Under the pieces are notes generated by a model. The model did not search any database and was not told the origin of the DNA. It saw nothing but the letters and a program-made list of their open reading frames with translations. From Variibacter gotjawalensis (GTDB lineage: Bacteria; Pseudomonadota; Alphaproteobacteria; Rhizobiales; Xanthobacteraceae), in the NCBI RefSeq assembly GCF_002355335.1, contig NZ_AP014946.1, positions 1,255,501 to 1,319,500 of the forward strand: a stretch of DNA of 64,000 bases. Direction: 5' to 3'. Of the stretch, positions 49,222 through 58,543 are shown one piece after another (the stretch's first letter is position 1; every line of letters starts with the position of its first letter). A program made the translations under genes and the position numbers.

Positions 49222-49755
49222 ATGTCCGTCTACATCATCCTCTTTCGCGGCGTCGGTGGTGCGACGCAGCTGCCTGTCGCGAAGCTGCGCGAGGCGCTGA
49301 CCGCAGCCGGCTTCGAGAATGTCGCGACTTACATCAACAGCGGCAACGCGGTCGTGAAGAGCGCGCTCGGCCACGAGAAGGTCGTCGAGACGATCGCGGG
49401 CATCTGCCGGAGGACCTTCAAGTTCGACAAAGCGATCTACGCCATTACGCTCGCCGAGTGGACAAAGCTCATCGCGTCGAACCCATTCAAGAACGCGACG
49501 GAGCCCGGCAACCTGCTGCATGCCGCGTGGCTCGCCGAAAAGCCGAAAGCTGCTGACGTGAAAGCGCTCGAGGATCTGGCAGACAACGGCGATCGCTTCG
49601 CGGTGGTCGGCAAGATAGCGTATCTGCACACGCCGAATGGTTTCTCGAAATCGAAGCTGTCGGAGAAGTTCGACAAGAAGATCGGCGTGCCGAACACCGC
49701 GCGCAATTGGAACACCGTGCTCAAGCTTGAAGAACTTGCGGAGAAAGCCAAATGA
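49222..49755 (+). CDS. DUF1697 family protein
   Basis: A 177-residue protein starting MSVYIILFRGVGGATQLPV, with the segment FENVATYINSGNAVVKS (about 31-47), both typical of DUF1697, and the C-terminal GVPNTARNWNTVLKL motif. The function of the family is not established. It overlaps the VOC gene by four bases (ATGA), so the two are coupled. Confidence 0.88.
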   Translation: MSVYIILFRGVGGATQLPVAKLREALTAAGFENVATYINSGNAVVKSALGHEKVVETIAGICRRTFKFDKAIYAITLAEWTKLIASNPFKNATEPGNLLHAAWLAEKPKAADVKALEDLADNGDRFAVVGKIAYLHTPNGFSKSKLSEKFDKKIGVPNTARNWNTVLKLEELAEKAK

Positions 49756-50162
49756 TCGATCACGTCGGCATTCCAGTGACGGACTACGAGACATCGAAGG
49801 CCTTTTACACGGCCGCCTTCGCGCCGCTCGGCATCACGCTGATCGCCGAAGTCGGCGGCGATCTCACGAAGAGTAAATCACCTGCGGTCGGTTTCGGTCG
49901 CGGCGGCAAACCGGATTTTTGGATCGGCGGCGAGGGCGGCGTCGGAAAAAATCCGATCCACGTTGCAATCACGGCGCCGAACCGCAAAGCCGTCGATGCC
50001 TTCTATGCGGCGGCTTTGCGCGCAGGTGGCCGCGACAACGGCGCGCCGGGCATCCGCGCGCATTATCATCCGAACTATTACGCGGCTTTCGTGCTCGATC
50101 CGGACGGGCAGAATATCGAAGCGGTCTGCCACGGCGGCGAGACGCAAGTAAGCTTCACGTAG
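49752..50162 (+). CDS. VOC family protein (glyoxalase/bleomycin-resistance fold)
   Basis: A 136-residue protein with the vicinal-oxygen-chelate fold: MIDHVGIPVTDYETSKAFY at the start and YYAAFVLDPDGQNIEAVCH at the end, with metal-ligand His4 and the C-terminal Glu. Such proteins act as dioxygenases, isomerases or resistance proteins; the substrate cannot be judged. It is coupled to the DUF1697 gene upstream. Confidence 0.88.
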   Translation: MIDHVGIPVTDYETSKAFYTAAFAPLGITLIAEVGGDLTKSKSPAVGFGRGGKPDFWIGGEGGVGKNPIHVAITAPNRKAVDAFYAAALRAGGRDNGAPGIRAHYHPNYYAAFVLDPDGQNIEAVCHGGETQVSFT

Positions 50163-50163
50163 C

Positions 50164-50197
50164 CTAAAAAGAAAATGGCCGGCCCGAAGGCCGGCCA
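50164..50197 (-). terminator. Terminator of the GNAT gene
   Basis: On the minus strand TGGCCGGCC and GGCCGGCCA (50176-50184 and 50189-50197) form a nine-bp stem with a four-base loop, followed by TTTTCTTTTT. It lies 38 bases after the stop codon of the acetyltransferase gene and may also stop transcription from the VOC gene. Confidence 0.85.
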
Positions 50198-50234
50198 GTG
50201 AAAGAGGCATGCCCGGTTAACCGGGTTCCCTTTC

Positions 50235-50867
50235 TTATTTGATCGCTGCGGTCTGCGCCTGTTCGGTGTCGCCCTCTGCGCGCAGACGCGGGAGCGGGAA
50301 CTTGAACAGCCGTTTGTGCACGTCGAGCATCGCGGTCGCGAAGTTTGCCGAGTCCGCGACGACTTCGCGCATTACCGACACCGGCGTTGGATAAGGCGTT
50401 TCGACTTCGCCGATCACGCTGCCGTACTCGAACGAGAACTGCGCATCGAACTTCTTCGCCAGCTGCTGCATGCGCTGATTGTCGGCGAGACAAATCATGT
50501 GCAGCGTGCGGATGCCGCGATTGCGTGCGGCAAGCAGCATCTGCGACATCAGCGCGGAGCCGACGCCGTGGCTCTGCCATTCGCGTTCGATGCTGAAGGC
50601 AGCTTCCGCATCGACGTCGGTCTTGTCGCGCACGGCGCGGAGTTCAGCGACGCCGCGCAAAACGCCGTCGACGTAATAGCCGTACAGCACCGCATCGAGC
50701 GTGCTCGCCAGCTTGACGTATTTTTGGATGAAGGCGTCGGACACGCCGCCGCCGAAGCGCAATCGCCGGCTCTCGGCATCGAGGCGCAAAAGGTGGTCGC
50801 GATACGCGTCCGTTTCGGTGATCCAAATCTTGCGGACCAGACTGTTGGCCGGAAGCAGATCGGTCAT
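50235..50867 (-). CDS. GNAT family N-acetyltransferase
   Basis: A 210-residue protein with one GNAT domain (about 10-165). The acetyl-CoA-binding motif A is REWQSHGVGSALMSQML (about 95-111), and SRRLRFGGGVSDAFIQKY near the start is typical of a GNAT subgroup frequent in alphaproteobacteria. The C-terminal 45 residues are extra. Substrate unknown. A 340-base AT-rich region lies upstream. Confidence 0.85.
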   Translation of the reverse strand: MTDLLPANSLVRKIWITETDAYRDHLLRLDAESRRLRFGGGVSDAFIQKYVKLASTLDAVLYGYYVDGVLRGVAELRAVRDKTDVDAEAAFSIEREWQSHGVGSALMSQMLLAARNRGIRTLHMICLADNQRMQQLAKKFDAQFSFEYGSVIGEVETPYPTPVSVMREVVADSANFATAMLDVHKRLFKFPLPRLRAEGDTEQAQTAAIK

Positions 50868-51148
50868 GGTTCAAATCTCCTGACTGACCTTGAACGCCTT
50901 CCGCCCCGCGACAAGTAACACGTCGCCATCTATCGGGTTCTTAAGATTCGCCCTGTGTTTTGTGTATGTAGACATACAACATAGCCGCAATAAGACAGTG
51001 CGCTGATTTTAGATGTCACGCTTAATGCGTGCATCATTTGGAAGCAGATCGCAGTTGTATTTGTGATTGCACGCTCGCAGTGCGTTTCATTTCGATGCTG
51101 ATGCTCAATCTACCGGCAGAGATGCCGCGAATGATCCAGCGATCCCTG
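50868..51148. other. AT-rich intergenic region with the palindrome TGTATGTAGACATACA
   Basis: No gene is visible here. The region is more AT-rich than its surroundings. TGTATGTAGACATACA at 50963-50978 is a near-perfect inverted repeat (seven-base arms, AG spacer) about 100 bases before the GNAT start, in the form of a typical repressor operator. A second small inverted repeat, CACGC-TTAAT-GCGTG, lies near 51017-51031. The promoter for the GNAT gene should be here. Confidence 0.5.
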
Positions 51149-51178
51149 AAAAAGAACAGCCGGCGCGAGGCCGGCTGT
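51149..51178 (-). terminator. Terminator of the DUF2076 gene
   Basis: On the minus strand ACAGCCGGC and GCCGGCTGT (51156-51164 and 51170-51178) form a nine-bp stem with a five-base loop, followed by TCTTTTT. It lies 30 bases after the stop codon. Confidence 0.85.
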
Positions 51179-51207
51179 CTTGAATCGGGATTGTCACAAG
51201 CGAGTGA

Positions 51208-52107
51208 TTACTCCTCGTTGTAACCGTCCTGCATGTCCTCGTGATCGAGATCCTCGTCCTCGTTATCATCATCGTCGTTGTCGTCGTCGCCTTCGTCGTC
51301 TTCCTTCTTGGCCGACTGATTCTGATTGAAGCCGCGGCCACGCGAACCCGAGATGTCGTTAAGGCCTGCGTCCTTCGCGAGTTCGTTGTTGCCCGACGAA
51401 CGTCCGCCGCCGAGCTGATCGAGCGCGCCTGCCATCGGACCTTTCTGGTCACCGTGGCCGCCCATCGCGGAGCGAATGCCGTTCATCAACAAGCCGCCGC
51501 CGATTGCGCCGGCCGCGACCGCTGCCGCGGTGCCGAGAAATCCGCCGACGCCGCTGCGCGGAGGTTCACCCGGAGGAGGGCCACCTTGCGGACCGCCATA
51601 CGGCTGCGCGCCGCGCGGGTCACCGTATTGCGGGCCACCACGGGGATCGCCGTATTGCTGCGGACCGCCACCGCGCGGGTCCGCGCCGTAGCGCGGGTCG
51701 CCGCCGAAGCCCGGAGGTGCACCCATCGGCGCATCGCGTCCGCCGCTTTGCGGAACGGAGCCACGCGGGCCGTTGTCCCAAGGACTGCCGCCCTGCGGTG
51801 CGCCGCCGCCGAGCACGTCGCCCGTGTTCCACTTCGAGCGCCGATCGCCGAGGAAGCTGCCGCCGCTCTGCTGGCCGCCACTCTGCGCTTGCGCGAGCTG
51901 GCCTTCGAGCTCCGAGATGCGCGCGTCGGCCGAGCGCAGGCCTTCGTCCTGCAACAGCACGGTTTGCACCAGCGAGTAGATTGCGTTCGGCGCGCGCGAG
52001 AGGCCTTCGCGCATCAGCCGTTCAGCATCGGGATCGCGCTTTTCGCGCTCGAGTTGGGTCAGTCGATCGAATAGATCAACGACCAGCTGGCGTTCTTCCG
52101 GCGTCAT
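51208..52107 (-). CDS. DUF2076 domain protein with glycine-rich and acidic regions
   Basis: A 299-residue protein. The N-terminal helical part (1-75, MTPEERQLVVDLFDRLTQLE) matches DUF2076. The middle (about 80-190) is a low-complexity region of Gly, Gln, Pro and Asp, including several GDPRGG and GGPQGG repeats. A hydrophobic glycine-zipper-like stretch follows (about 191-215), then a C-terminus dominated by Asp and Glu (about 270-295). No signal peptide is visible. Function unknown. Confidence 0.82.
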   Translation of the reverse strand: MTPEERQLVVDLFDRLTQLEREKRDPDAERLMREGLSRAPNAIYSLVQTVLLQDEGLRSADARISELEGQLAQAQSGGQQSGGSFLGDRRSKWNTGDVLGGGAPQGGSPWDNGPRGSVPQSGGRDAPMGAPPGFGGDPRYGADPRGGGPQQYGDPRGGPQYGDPRGAQPYGGPQGGPPPGEPPRSGVGGFLGTAAAVAAGAIGGGLLMNGIRSAMGGHGDQKGPMAGALDQLGGGRSSGNNELAKDAGLNDISGSRGRGFNQNQSAKKEDDEGDDDNDDDDNEDEDLDHEDMQDGYNEE

Positions 52108-52181
52108 CGAGACTCTCCCAGTTGCGCATTGGCGCGCGCGGAAAACCTATGTGTCGCGCGTGGCCGAATCATGTTTTCGGC

Positions 52182-53012
52182 TTAAGGACGCGCGAGCGTC
52201 ACGTCTGCCTTTTGAAGATCGGCCAAGAAGGCGTCACTCGCGAAGTAGGCATGCTCGCGTTGACGTAGTTGGGTGACGGGGTCGAGACGTTCAAGCGTCG
52301 CGTCGACGAATCCCGGATGACACATGACAAGGCCGCCGTCCGGCAAGCCGTTGAGGAAGCTTGGGAAAATACGCGAAAAATCGGTCGCGGAGCTGAACGT
52401 ATAGGTGCCCGCGAAGGCCGGATTTGTCGCGAGGCCAAATGCCGCAGCGTTTGCTTTGAACGTTCGCGACAGTGCGTCGAGTAACATGCCCTTTGGATCG
52501 CCGAGGCCGGCCGGCTGCGCGCGGCCCCCTTGGCGGACCCGAGCGCCGGGCGCGTGTTTTGCCGTTGCCGCCAGCACGGCGTCGCGGATTTGCGGGAAGA
52601 GTTGCACGTGCTGATGCCCGTCGACGAAATCCGGCGCGCGGCCGAACAGCTCAGCGAAGCGCGTGAACTGCGCGTCCACCTCGCGCGCCAACGCGGCACG
52701 ATCGAGTTGGCGCGCCAGCGCACGCAGCAGCATCGGTGTCAGCGTCGGAAATGCGCCGTCGCTGAGCGGTGTGAAGTTTGGCGTTAGCGGCCGGAACGGG
52801 GCCGTCAGCGTGACGTGCAATCCGATCGCAGCATTCTTGTCGGCGCCTACGCAATCGAGGAGCGCGCGCGCAGCGTCCGCGTCGCATGCGGGCTGTGCCG
52901 TCATAACGGAGGTCGCGTTGAGGCGGCCACGTTCGATCAGATCGCGAATCGCAGCATTGACGCCCGGCGCCATGCCGTAGTCATCGGCGCAGAGCCAGAT
53001 GCTGCGCATCAC
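52182..53012 (-). CDS. YdjC/ChbG-family carbohydrate deacetylase (HpnK-like)
   Basis: A 276-residue metal-dependent deacetylase. LCADDYGMAPGVNAAI (7-22) holds the catalytic aspartates, and DFVDGHQHVQLFP (about 127-139) the metal-binding histidines. Members remove acetyl groups from chito-oligosaccharides or, as HpnK, act near hopanoid synthesis genes. It overlaps the GT2 gene by four bases and is transcribed first, so the two enzymes probably modify the same glycan or lipid-linked sugar. Confidence 0.85.
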   Translation of the reverse strand: MMRSIWLCADDYGMAPGVNAAIRDLIERGRLNATSVMTAQPACDADAARALLDCVGADKNAAIGLHVTLTAPFRPLTPNFTPLSDGAFPTLTPMLLRALARQLDRAALAREVDAQFTRFAELFGRAPDFVDGHQHVQLFPQIRDAVLAATAKHAPGARVRQGGRAQPAGLGDPKGMLLDALSRTFKANAAAFGLATNPAFAGTYTFSSATDFSRIFPSFLNGLPDGGLVMCHPGFVDATLERLDPVTQLRQREHAYFASDAFLADLQKADVTLARP

Positions 53013-54040
53013 TCGGCCACGACCTCGCGGTCCGCGCTGCGGACTGAGTCAATCTTAGCCAGCGTCTTCACCGAATGCTCGGCGACGAAATACGACGGGC
53101 GGCCTTTGATCTCGGAGAGCACCTTGCCGATATATTCGCCGACGATCCCGATCATGATCAGCTGCACGCCACCGAGCACCATCATGCCGACGACGACGGA
53201 CGGATAACCCGGCACGCTCTGGCCGAAGAACACGGTCTCGACCAATATCTGCACGCCGAAGACGAAGGCGACACCGGCCATCAGGAGGCCGAGCATGCTG
53301 GCGATGCGCAGCGGCGCGACCGAGAAGGACGTCAGCCCCTCGATCGACAGCGACGCCAGCGCTTTCATGTTCCAGCTCGACACGCCGTGTTCGCGTTCGG
53401 CCGGCTCGTAATTGACGCGAAGCTGCTTGAAGCCGATCCAGCTCGCCAGGCCTTTGAAGAAGCGATTGCGCTCCGGCATGCGGCGCAGCGCGTCGGTCGC
53501 CCGCGGCGAAAGCAGGCGGAAGTCGCCGGCATCTTCCGGGATCTTGTGCCGCGCGCTCCAGTTCAGCGTCTGGTAGAAAACTTTCGCGAACAATTTGCGC
53601 AGCAGCGGCTCGCCATCGCGATTGGCTTTCGCCGTGTAGACGACGTCGTAGCCCTCATCCATCCAATGCGAAACGAGTTCCTCGGCAAGCGTCGGTGGAT
53701 GTTGGCCATCGCCGTCCATGAATAGCGTCGCGCCGAGCCGGGCGTGATCGAGACCCGCGAGCAGGGCGGCTTCCTTGCCGAAGTTGCGCGATAGCGAGAC
53801 GGCCTGCACGTCGAGATACGGTGTCGGCGCAAGGTCGCTCGCGACCGCGAAGGTATCGTCGCGGCTGCCGTCGTCGACATAGACGACCTCGCACGCAAGG
53901 CCCCAGCGCGCGGCGAGGTGTTCGGCGAGCGTGCCAAGACGGGTATGCAGCGACCGCAGGCCCTGGCCCTCGTTATAGGCCGGGACGATGATCGACAGCC
54001 CGGACTTGGATGCGGGGCGCGCGGCAGGGGCCTGTTTCAT
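53009..54040 (-). CDS. Family 2 glycosyltransferase with C-terminal membrane anchor
   Basis: A 343-residue GT2 enzyme. The catalytic domain (about 12-240) has VPAYNEGQGL, VDDGSRDDT and FMDGDGQHPP, the last with the metal-binding DxD-type residues. Two hydrophobic segments (about 248-270 and 285-308) anchor it. The order is that of polyprenyl-phosphate glycosyltransferases such as GtrB and ArnC. It is coupled to the YdjC gene and divergent from a GtrA-type flippase candidate, which fits transfer of a sugar to undecaprenyl phosphate followed by flipping. Confidence 0.88.
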   Translation of the reverse strand: MKQAPAARPASKSGLSIIVPAYNEGQGLRSLHTRLGTLAEHLAARWGLACEVVYVDDGSRDDTFAVASDLAPTPYLDVQAVSLSRNFGKEAALLAGLDHARLGATLFMDGDGQHPPTLAEELVSHWMDEGYDVVYTAKANRDGEPLLRKLFAKVFYQTLNWSARHKIPEDAGDFRLLSPRATDALRRMPERNRFFKGLASWIGFKQLRVNYEPAEREHGVSSWNMKALASLSIEGLTSFSVAPLRIASMLGLLMAGVAFVFGVQILVETVFFGQSVPGYPSVVVGMMVLGGVQLIMIGIVGEYIGKVLSEIKGRPSYFVAEHSVKTLAKIDSVRSADREVVAE

Positions 54041-54155
54041 TTCGCTCTCGGTTTACCTCTTGCTGGCATCATATCCCAGCAAAGTTGAAACTCGGTAGCT
54101 TTCGGGAAGCCGAGGCTTTGCGGAAATAATCTGCTATAGCGGCCGCGCGGCGGCG

Positions 54156-54257
54156 CTAGAGCATTTTCAAGTGAAGTGGACCCCGGTTCACGTCAAGAAA
54201 ATGCGACCACTCAAGAATCGAGAGCCCCGCTTTTGATTTTATCAAAGCGGGGGCTCT
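54156..54257. repeat. Two adjacent hairpins in the gtrA leader
   Basis: GCATTTTC (54161-54168) pairs with GAAAATGC (54197-54204) around CAAGTGAAGTGG... and GTTCACG, a form of the palindromic element starting CTAGAGCATTTTCAAG that is scattered through Rhizobiales genomes. Directly after it AGAGCCCCGCTTTTGAT (54221-54237) and ATCAAAGCGGGGGCTCT (54241-54257) form a second, near-perfect hairpin of 17 bases. No gene is present in the gap. Confidence 0.75.
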
Positions 54258-54278
54258 GGCTGCCCGAGGAGCCGCGTT

Positions 54279-54686
54279 ATGGTGCGCAAGACAATCAGTT
54301 TCGGCCTTGTCGGCGTCATCAACGCGGCCGTGGATGCCAGCGTTTTCTTTGCCGCAATCAATTGGCTGACCGATTCGCGCATCGTCGCCAACGTCCTGGC
54401 CTGGCTGGTGGCGGTGTCCGGCTCTTACGTGATGAATTCGTACACGACCTTCGCGGTCGAGTCGGGCCGCAAGCTCCAGCTCCAGGATTATTGGAAATTT
54501 GTCGCTTCGGGCATCCTCGGCATGGTGGCGAATACCGCGACCCTGCTCATCGTCGACCACTTTGCGCCGCTATGGGTCGCCAAGCTGGTCGCCCTCGCCG
54601 TCAGCTTCGTCGTCAATTTCTCGATGTCGCACTTCGTCATCTTCCCGGCGAAACGCGCCGCCGAGAATAAGCCGCCGGTGGGTTAG
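54279..54686 (+). CDS. GtrA family membrane protein
   Basis: A 135-residue protein with four hydrophobic segments (about 5-27, 36-57, 72-94 and 97-120), the GtrA layout, and the [10 protein letters not shown] signature near its end. GtrA proteins are thought to flip lipid-linked sugars across the inner membrane. It is 239 bases from, and divergent to, the GT2/YdjC pair. The last four bases overlap the hisG stop on the other strand. Confidence 0.85.
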   Translation: MVRKTISFGLVGVINAAVDASVFFAAINWLTDSRIVANVLAWLVAVSGSYVMNSYTTFAVESGRKLQLQDYWKFVASGILGMVANTATLLIVDHFAPLWVAKLVALAVSFVVNFSMSHFVIFPAKRAAENKPPVG

Positions 54687-55663
54687 GCGGCGTCCAAGCC
54701 ACCTGTGAGCTTGTCGTAGAGCGGATTGTCACGCGTGAAGACGTAATCGAGGCGCGAGACCGACACGGCCTCTGCTCCGCGCGCGCGCAATAACTCGGCG
54801 AGCGCATGCACGTTACGCGGCGGGCAGTGCAGCGTGATCATGCCGGACGACGTCGGCCCGCCGAACGGCGACACGACACCGAATTTCTCGCGCGCTTCCG
54901 ACAGCAACGCATCGTCGCAACCTGCAAAGCGCGTGCGCACTTCGCTGAACGCATCGGCGCGATCCTGTGCCGTGATGCGATCGAGAATGATGCGCGCGGA
55001 TTCGCGCGCCGCGTCGCTCCACGGAGCCGTCTTGCTGGCGACGAGGTTGGCCTGCGAGCGCAGCATCACCCCATCGTCGACGACCTTCAGCGCGTTGGCG
55101 GCGAGCGTCGAGCCTGTCGTCGTGATGTCGACGACGAGTTCGGCTGAACCGGCAGCGGGTGCACCTTCGGTCGCGCCGAGGCTTTCGACGATACGATAAT
55201 CCGCGATGCCGTTCTTGGCGAAGAACTGCCGCGTGAGATTGAGGTACTTCGTCGCGACGCGCATCTTGCGATCGTTGCGCAGACGGAAGGATGTCGCGAC
55301 GTCGTCGAGGTCCGCCATCGTGCGCACATCGATCCACGCTTGCGGCACAGCGACGACAACGTTCGCATAGCCGAAGCCGAGCGGCGTGAGCATGACGACC
55401 TTGCGGTCCGCGTCCGTGATGTATTCGCGGACAAGGTCTTCGCCCGTGATGCCGAAATGCGCCGCGCCTTGCGCCAGCTGCTGCGTGATGTCCGACGCCG
55501 ACAGGTACGCGACCTCGACGCCGTCGAGCCCTTCGATCGCGCCGCGATATTCGCGCGTACCGCGCGGCTGCACCAGCTTGAGGCCCGCGCGCTTGAAGAA
55601 GTCGTGCGTCTGTTCCTGCAGGCGGCCCTTCGACGGGACCGCGATGATGAGGTGCCCGTTCAC
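54683..55663 (-). CDS. hisG: ATP phosphoribosyltransferase catalytic subunit
   Basis: A 326-residue enzyme for the first step of histidine synthesis. [12 protein letters not shown] (8-19), LGITGEDLV-type sequence (FGITGEDLV) and the PRPP-binding [16 protein letters not shown] (about 175-190) are visible. It is longer than typical short HisG but still works with HisZ, as in other alphaproteobacteria. The GTG start overlaps the hisZ stop (GTGA), which couples them. Confidence 0.95.
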   Translation of the reverse strand: MNGHLIIAVPSKGRLQEQTHDFFKRAGLKLVQPRGTREYRGAIEGLDGVEVAYLSASDITQQLAQGAAHFGITGEDLVREYITDADRKVVMLTPLGFGYANVVVAVPQAWIDVRTMADLDDVATSFRLRNDRKMRVATKYLNLTRQFFAKNGIADYRIVESLGATEGAPAAGSAELVVDITTTGSTLAANALKVVDDGVMLRSQANLVASKTAPWSDAARESARIILDRITAQDRADAFSEVRTRFAGCDDALLSEAREKFGVVSPFGGPTSSGMITLHCPPRNVHALAELLRARGAEAVSVSRLDYVFTRDNPLYDKLTGGLDAA

Positions 55664-56784
55664 GCTGCACCTCCCACATCCGCCAATCGATCGGGCCAGA
55701 CCGCGAAGCCGACCGCCGGGATCGCCTGCGCGGCACCAAGACGCGCCAGCATGCCGTCGTATCGTCCGCCGGCGACGAGATAACGTCCGTCGCTGCGCTT
55801 CGGATCATGCAGTTCGAAAACGAGGCCCGTATAGTAATCGAGGCCGCGTCCGTAGCTCGTCGAGAATTTCACGCGCGTCACATCGAGCCCGCGCGCGGCG
55901 AGGAAGCCCGTGCGGCTCTCGAACAGATCGAGCGCCTGTTCCATGTTGAGTTTGGCATCGGCCGACAGTGCGCGCAGCGCGGCCGCGGCTTCGTCCGGGT
56001 CCGCCGCGATCGCAAGGAAGCGTTGAATAACGGCCGTCATCTCTTGCGGCAGACGTGTCGCGGTCGACAGCGCGGCCTGATCGAGGAAACGCTCGGTGAT
56101 TTCGTTGATCGAGCGTCCGCCGACTGCCGTAATGCCGGCAATCGAGATCAGGTCGCTGATCAGCGCCTGCGCGCCTTTGCGATCCTGCCCGGCAAGAGCC
56201 GCGAGCACGCCCTGATATTCCGAGCGCTCGCTCGCCGCGACATTGAGGCTGACGAGATCGTTCTGGAGCGACTCGGCGCGGTTGAAGTCTTTCACCAGGC
56301 GGCGCTTCCACGCCGCCGGCAGATCGATCGCTTCGATCAATGCTGCGAAGAGGCCGACATCGCCCATGCGAATGTCCGGCGCGGTGAGGCCGTAGTGCGC
56401 GGTCGCTTCTAGCCCAAGCGCAACCATCTCGGCGTCCGCCGCCGCGATATCGGTGCGCCCGAACGACTCGATACCACCCTGGATGAACTCAGCGGTCGCC
56501 TCGCCGCGATAGCGGAAGACTGGGCCGAGGTAACAGAAATTCGCCACGTCGCCGGCAGCAGCCGAGGCGAGATAGTCGCGCGCGACCGGGATCGTCAGGT
56601 CGGGGCGCAGACAAAATTCGCGGCCGCCAGCGTCGGTGGTCAGATACATGCGGCGGCGGATGTCCTCGCCCGAGAGGTCAAGAAACGGCTCCGCCGGCTG
56701 TAGAATCGCTGGATTGGCGCGCGCGTAGCCCTGCGCTTCGAACTGCGCGGTCAGGCTTTCGGCACGGGGATCGGTGGCAGTCAC
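55660..56784 (-). CDS. hisZ: ATP phosphoribosyltransferase regulatory subunit
   Basis: A 374-residue HisRS-like protein without aminoacylation activity that activates short-form His[21 protein letters not shown] (about 28-47) and [16 protein letters not shown] are typical of HisZ. The GTG start at 56784 fits the family N-terminus ([10 protein letters not shown]); a longer frame starts at 56862, with no clear ribosome-binding site for either. It overlaps hisG by four bases and follows hisS. Confidence 0.92.
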   Translation of the reverse strand: MTATDPRAESLTAQFEAQGYARANPAILQPAEPFLDLSGEDIRRRMYLTTDAGGREFCLRPDLTIPVARDYLASAAAGDVANFCYLGPVFRYRGEATAEFIQGGIESFGRTDIAAADAEMVALGLEATAHYGLTAPDIRMGDVGLFAALIEAIDLPAAWKRRLVKDFNRAESLQNDLVSLNVAASERSEYQGVLAALAGQDRKGAQALISDLISIAGITAVGGRSINEITERFLDQAALSTATRLPQEMTAVIQRFLAIAADPDEAAAALRALSADAKLNMEQALDLFESRTGFLAARGLDVTRVKFSTSYGRGLDYYTGLVFELHDPKRSDGRYLVAGGRYDGMLARLGAAQAIPAVGFAVWPDRLADVGGAA

Positions 56785-56942
56785 GATTACGGTCTTACGC
56801 TGGTGTGGAAGTGGTTGGTCGGAGACCACGGAAGTCGGTTCAATTCGTCGAAAATGTATCACGCCGCACGTTACGCTTCAGGCCGCTCGCTAAACGCAAT
56901 TAACGCGGCCGTGTTAAGGATTTGATGACGATAGTCGCCGCG

Positions 56943-58430
56943 TCAGGAATGTCGGGCCAAGACCTCGCGAACCGCCTCGACGAGCTTGTCTTCCGGCACC
57001 GCGAATTGGGCGGAGCGCGCCTCGCGATACTCCTCGTGCGACGTGATGGCGGCAGCGGCCTTAGCGCCCTCGATCAAATCCTTGATCTGCACTTCGCCGC
57101 GCGCCTTCTCGTCGCCGCCCTGGATGACGACGCACGGCGCGTTGCGCTTGTCGGCATATTTCATCTGGTTGCCGAAATTCTTCGGGTTACCGAGATAGAG
57201 TTCGGCGCGAATGCCGGCGCCGCGCAGCGCCTGCACCATGCGCTGATAATCCGCGATGCGATCGCGATCGAAGATCGTGACGACAACAGGACCGAGTGTT
57301 TTCTCCGCGCCCAGCTTGCCGATCATCGTCAGCGCGGCTTGCAGGCGCGAGACGCCGATAGAGAAACCGGTCGCGGGCACGGGCTCCGGACGGAAGCGCG
57401 AAACGAGCCCGTCGTAACGGCCACCGCCGCCGACCGAACCGAAGCGCACCGGGCGCCCCTTTTCGTCCTTCGTCTCGATCAGAAGTTCGGCTTCGAACAC
57501 CGGCCCTGTATAGTATTCGAGACCGCGCACGACCGACGGATCGATGCGGATGCGATCGTTGCCGTAGCCAGCGCCCTCGACGATCTTCGCAATTTCGGTG
57601 AGTTCATCGATGCCTTCACTGCGCCGTGCGGAAGCTTCGCCCGTGCCGCGAATGGCGGCGAGAACGTCCGTGTTGCTGCCTTCGTAGCGGCGGACCTTGC
57701 TGATGATTTCTGCGGCTTGCTCTGCACTGAGCCCGGCGCCCTTCGTGAAGTCACCGGATTCGTCTTTGCGCCCCGTCGTCAGAAGCAATGCGACGTCGGC
57801 TTCGGAGAATTTATCGAGCTTGTCTATCGAACGCATCACGGCGAGCCGCACGCCGGCATTCTCATTGCCGCCGATGCCGATCTCTTCCATCACGCCATCG
57901 AGCACTTTGCGATTGTTCACTTTGATCACGTAGTCGCCGCGCGGAATGCCGAGTGCTTCCAGCGTATCCGCCGCCATCATGCAGATCTCGGCATCTGCGG
58001 CGGGTGAGCCGCTACCGACCGTGTCGGCGTCGAACTGCATGAACTGACGGAAGCGGCCCGGTCCCGGCTTCTCGTTGCGGAAGACATAGCCGGCGCGATA
58101 GCTGCGATACGGCAGCGCGAGGTGCTGATAGTTCTCCGCGACGTAGCGCGCGAGCGGCGCAGTCAGATCGTAGCGCAGCGACAACCACTGCTCGTCGTCG
58201 TCCTGAAACGAAAACACGCCCTCGTTCGGCCGATCCTGATCCGGCAGGAATTTGCCGAGCGCGTCCGTGTATTCGATAGCCGGCGTTTCCACCGGCTCGT
58301 AGCCGTAAAGTTCGTAGACGCGGCGGATCGTCTCCGTCATCTCGCGCGTGGCTGCGATCTCGGCCGGGCCGCGATCCGCGAAGCCGCGCGGCGCGCGCGC
58401 TTTAAGACGAGTAGGTTTCTGTTTCGACAT
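56943..58430 (-). CDS. hisS: Histidine-tRNA ligase
   Basis: A 495-residue class II aminoacyl-tRNA synthetase. [15 protein letters not shown] near the start, then motif 2 ([21 protein letters not shown]), and the histidine-binding [12 protein letters not shown] and GGGGRYDGL motifs. It is longer than the 420-residue bacterial form, which is normal for this lineage. The start at 58430 ([10 protein letters not shown]) is chosen; 16 codons upstream are open. It is upstream of hisZ on the same strand, which groups the true synthetase, its paralogue and hisG. Confidence 0.95.
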   Translation of the reverse strand: MSKQKPTRLKARAPRGFADRGPAEIAATREMTETIRRVYELYGYEPVETPAIEYTDALGKFLPDQDRPNEGVFSFQDDDEQWLSLRYDLTAPLARYVAENYQHLALPYRSYRAGYVFRNEKPGPGRFRQFMQFDADTVGSGSPAADAEICMMAADTLEALGIPRGDYVIKVNNRKVLDGVMEEIGIGGNENAGVRLAVMRSIDKLDKFSEADVALLLTTGRKDESGDFTKGAGLSAEQAAEIISKVRRYEGSNTDVLAAIRGTGEASARRSEGIDELTEIAKIVEGAGYGNDRIRIDPSVVRGLEYYTGPVFEAELLIETKDEKGRPVRFGSVGGGGRYDGLVSRFRPEPVPATGFSIGVSRLQAALTMIGKLGAEKTLGPVVVTIFDRDRIADYQRMVQALRGAGIRAELYLGNPKNFGNQMKYADKRNAPCVVIQGGDEKARGEVQIKDLIEGAKAAAAITSHEEYREARSAQFAVPEDKLVEAVREVLARHS

Positions 58431-58543
58431 TTGAAAATTCCTTCGGCCCGCTTGGTATCCGACGCTTCCTTTGGCCACAAGGTGGCGGCTGCCTTTGCAG
58501 CATGTTCTTGTTTTGTTCCAATCGTCATGCGATGCTTTTCGCC

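Noticed and set aside
51500-51720. Periodic short repeats that at first look like a CRISPR or minisatellite
   Set aside because: They encode the GDPRGG/GGPQGG region of the DUF2076 protein in frame; the unit is degenerate and no spacer pattern exists.
55660-58430. hisZ as a second histidine-tRNA ligase
   Set aside because: It lacks the full C-terminal anticodon domain and is coupled to hisG, so HisZ fits better.
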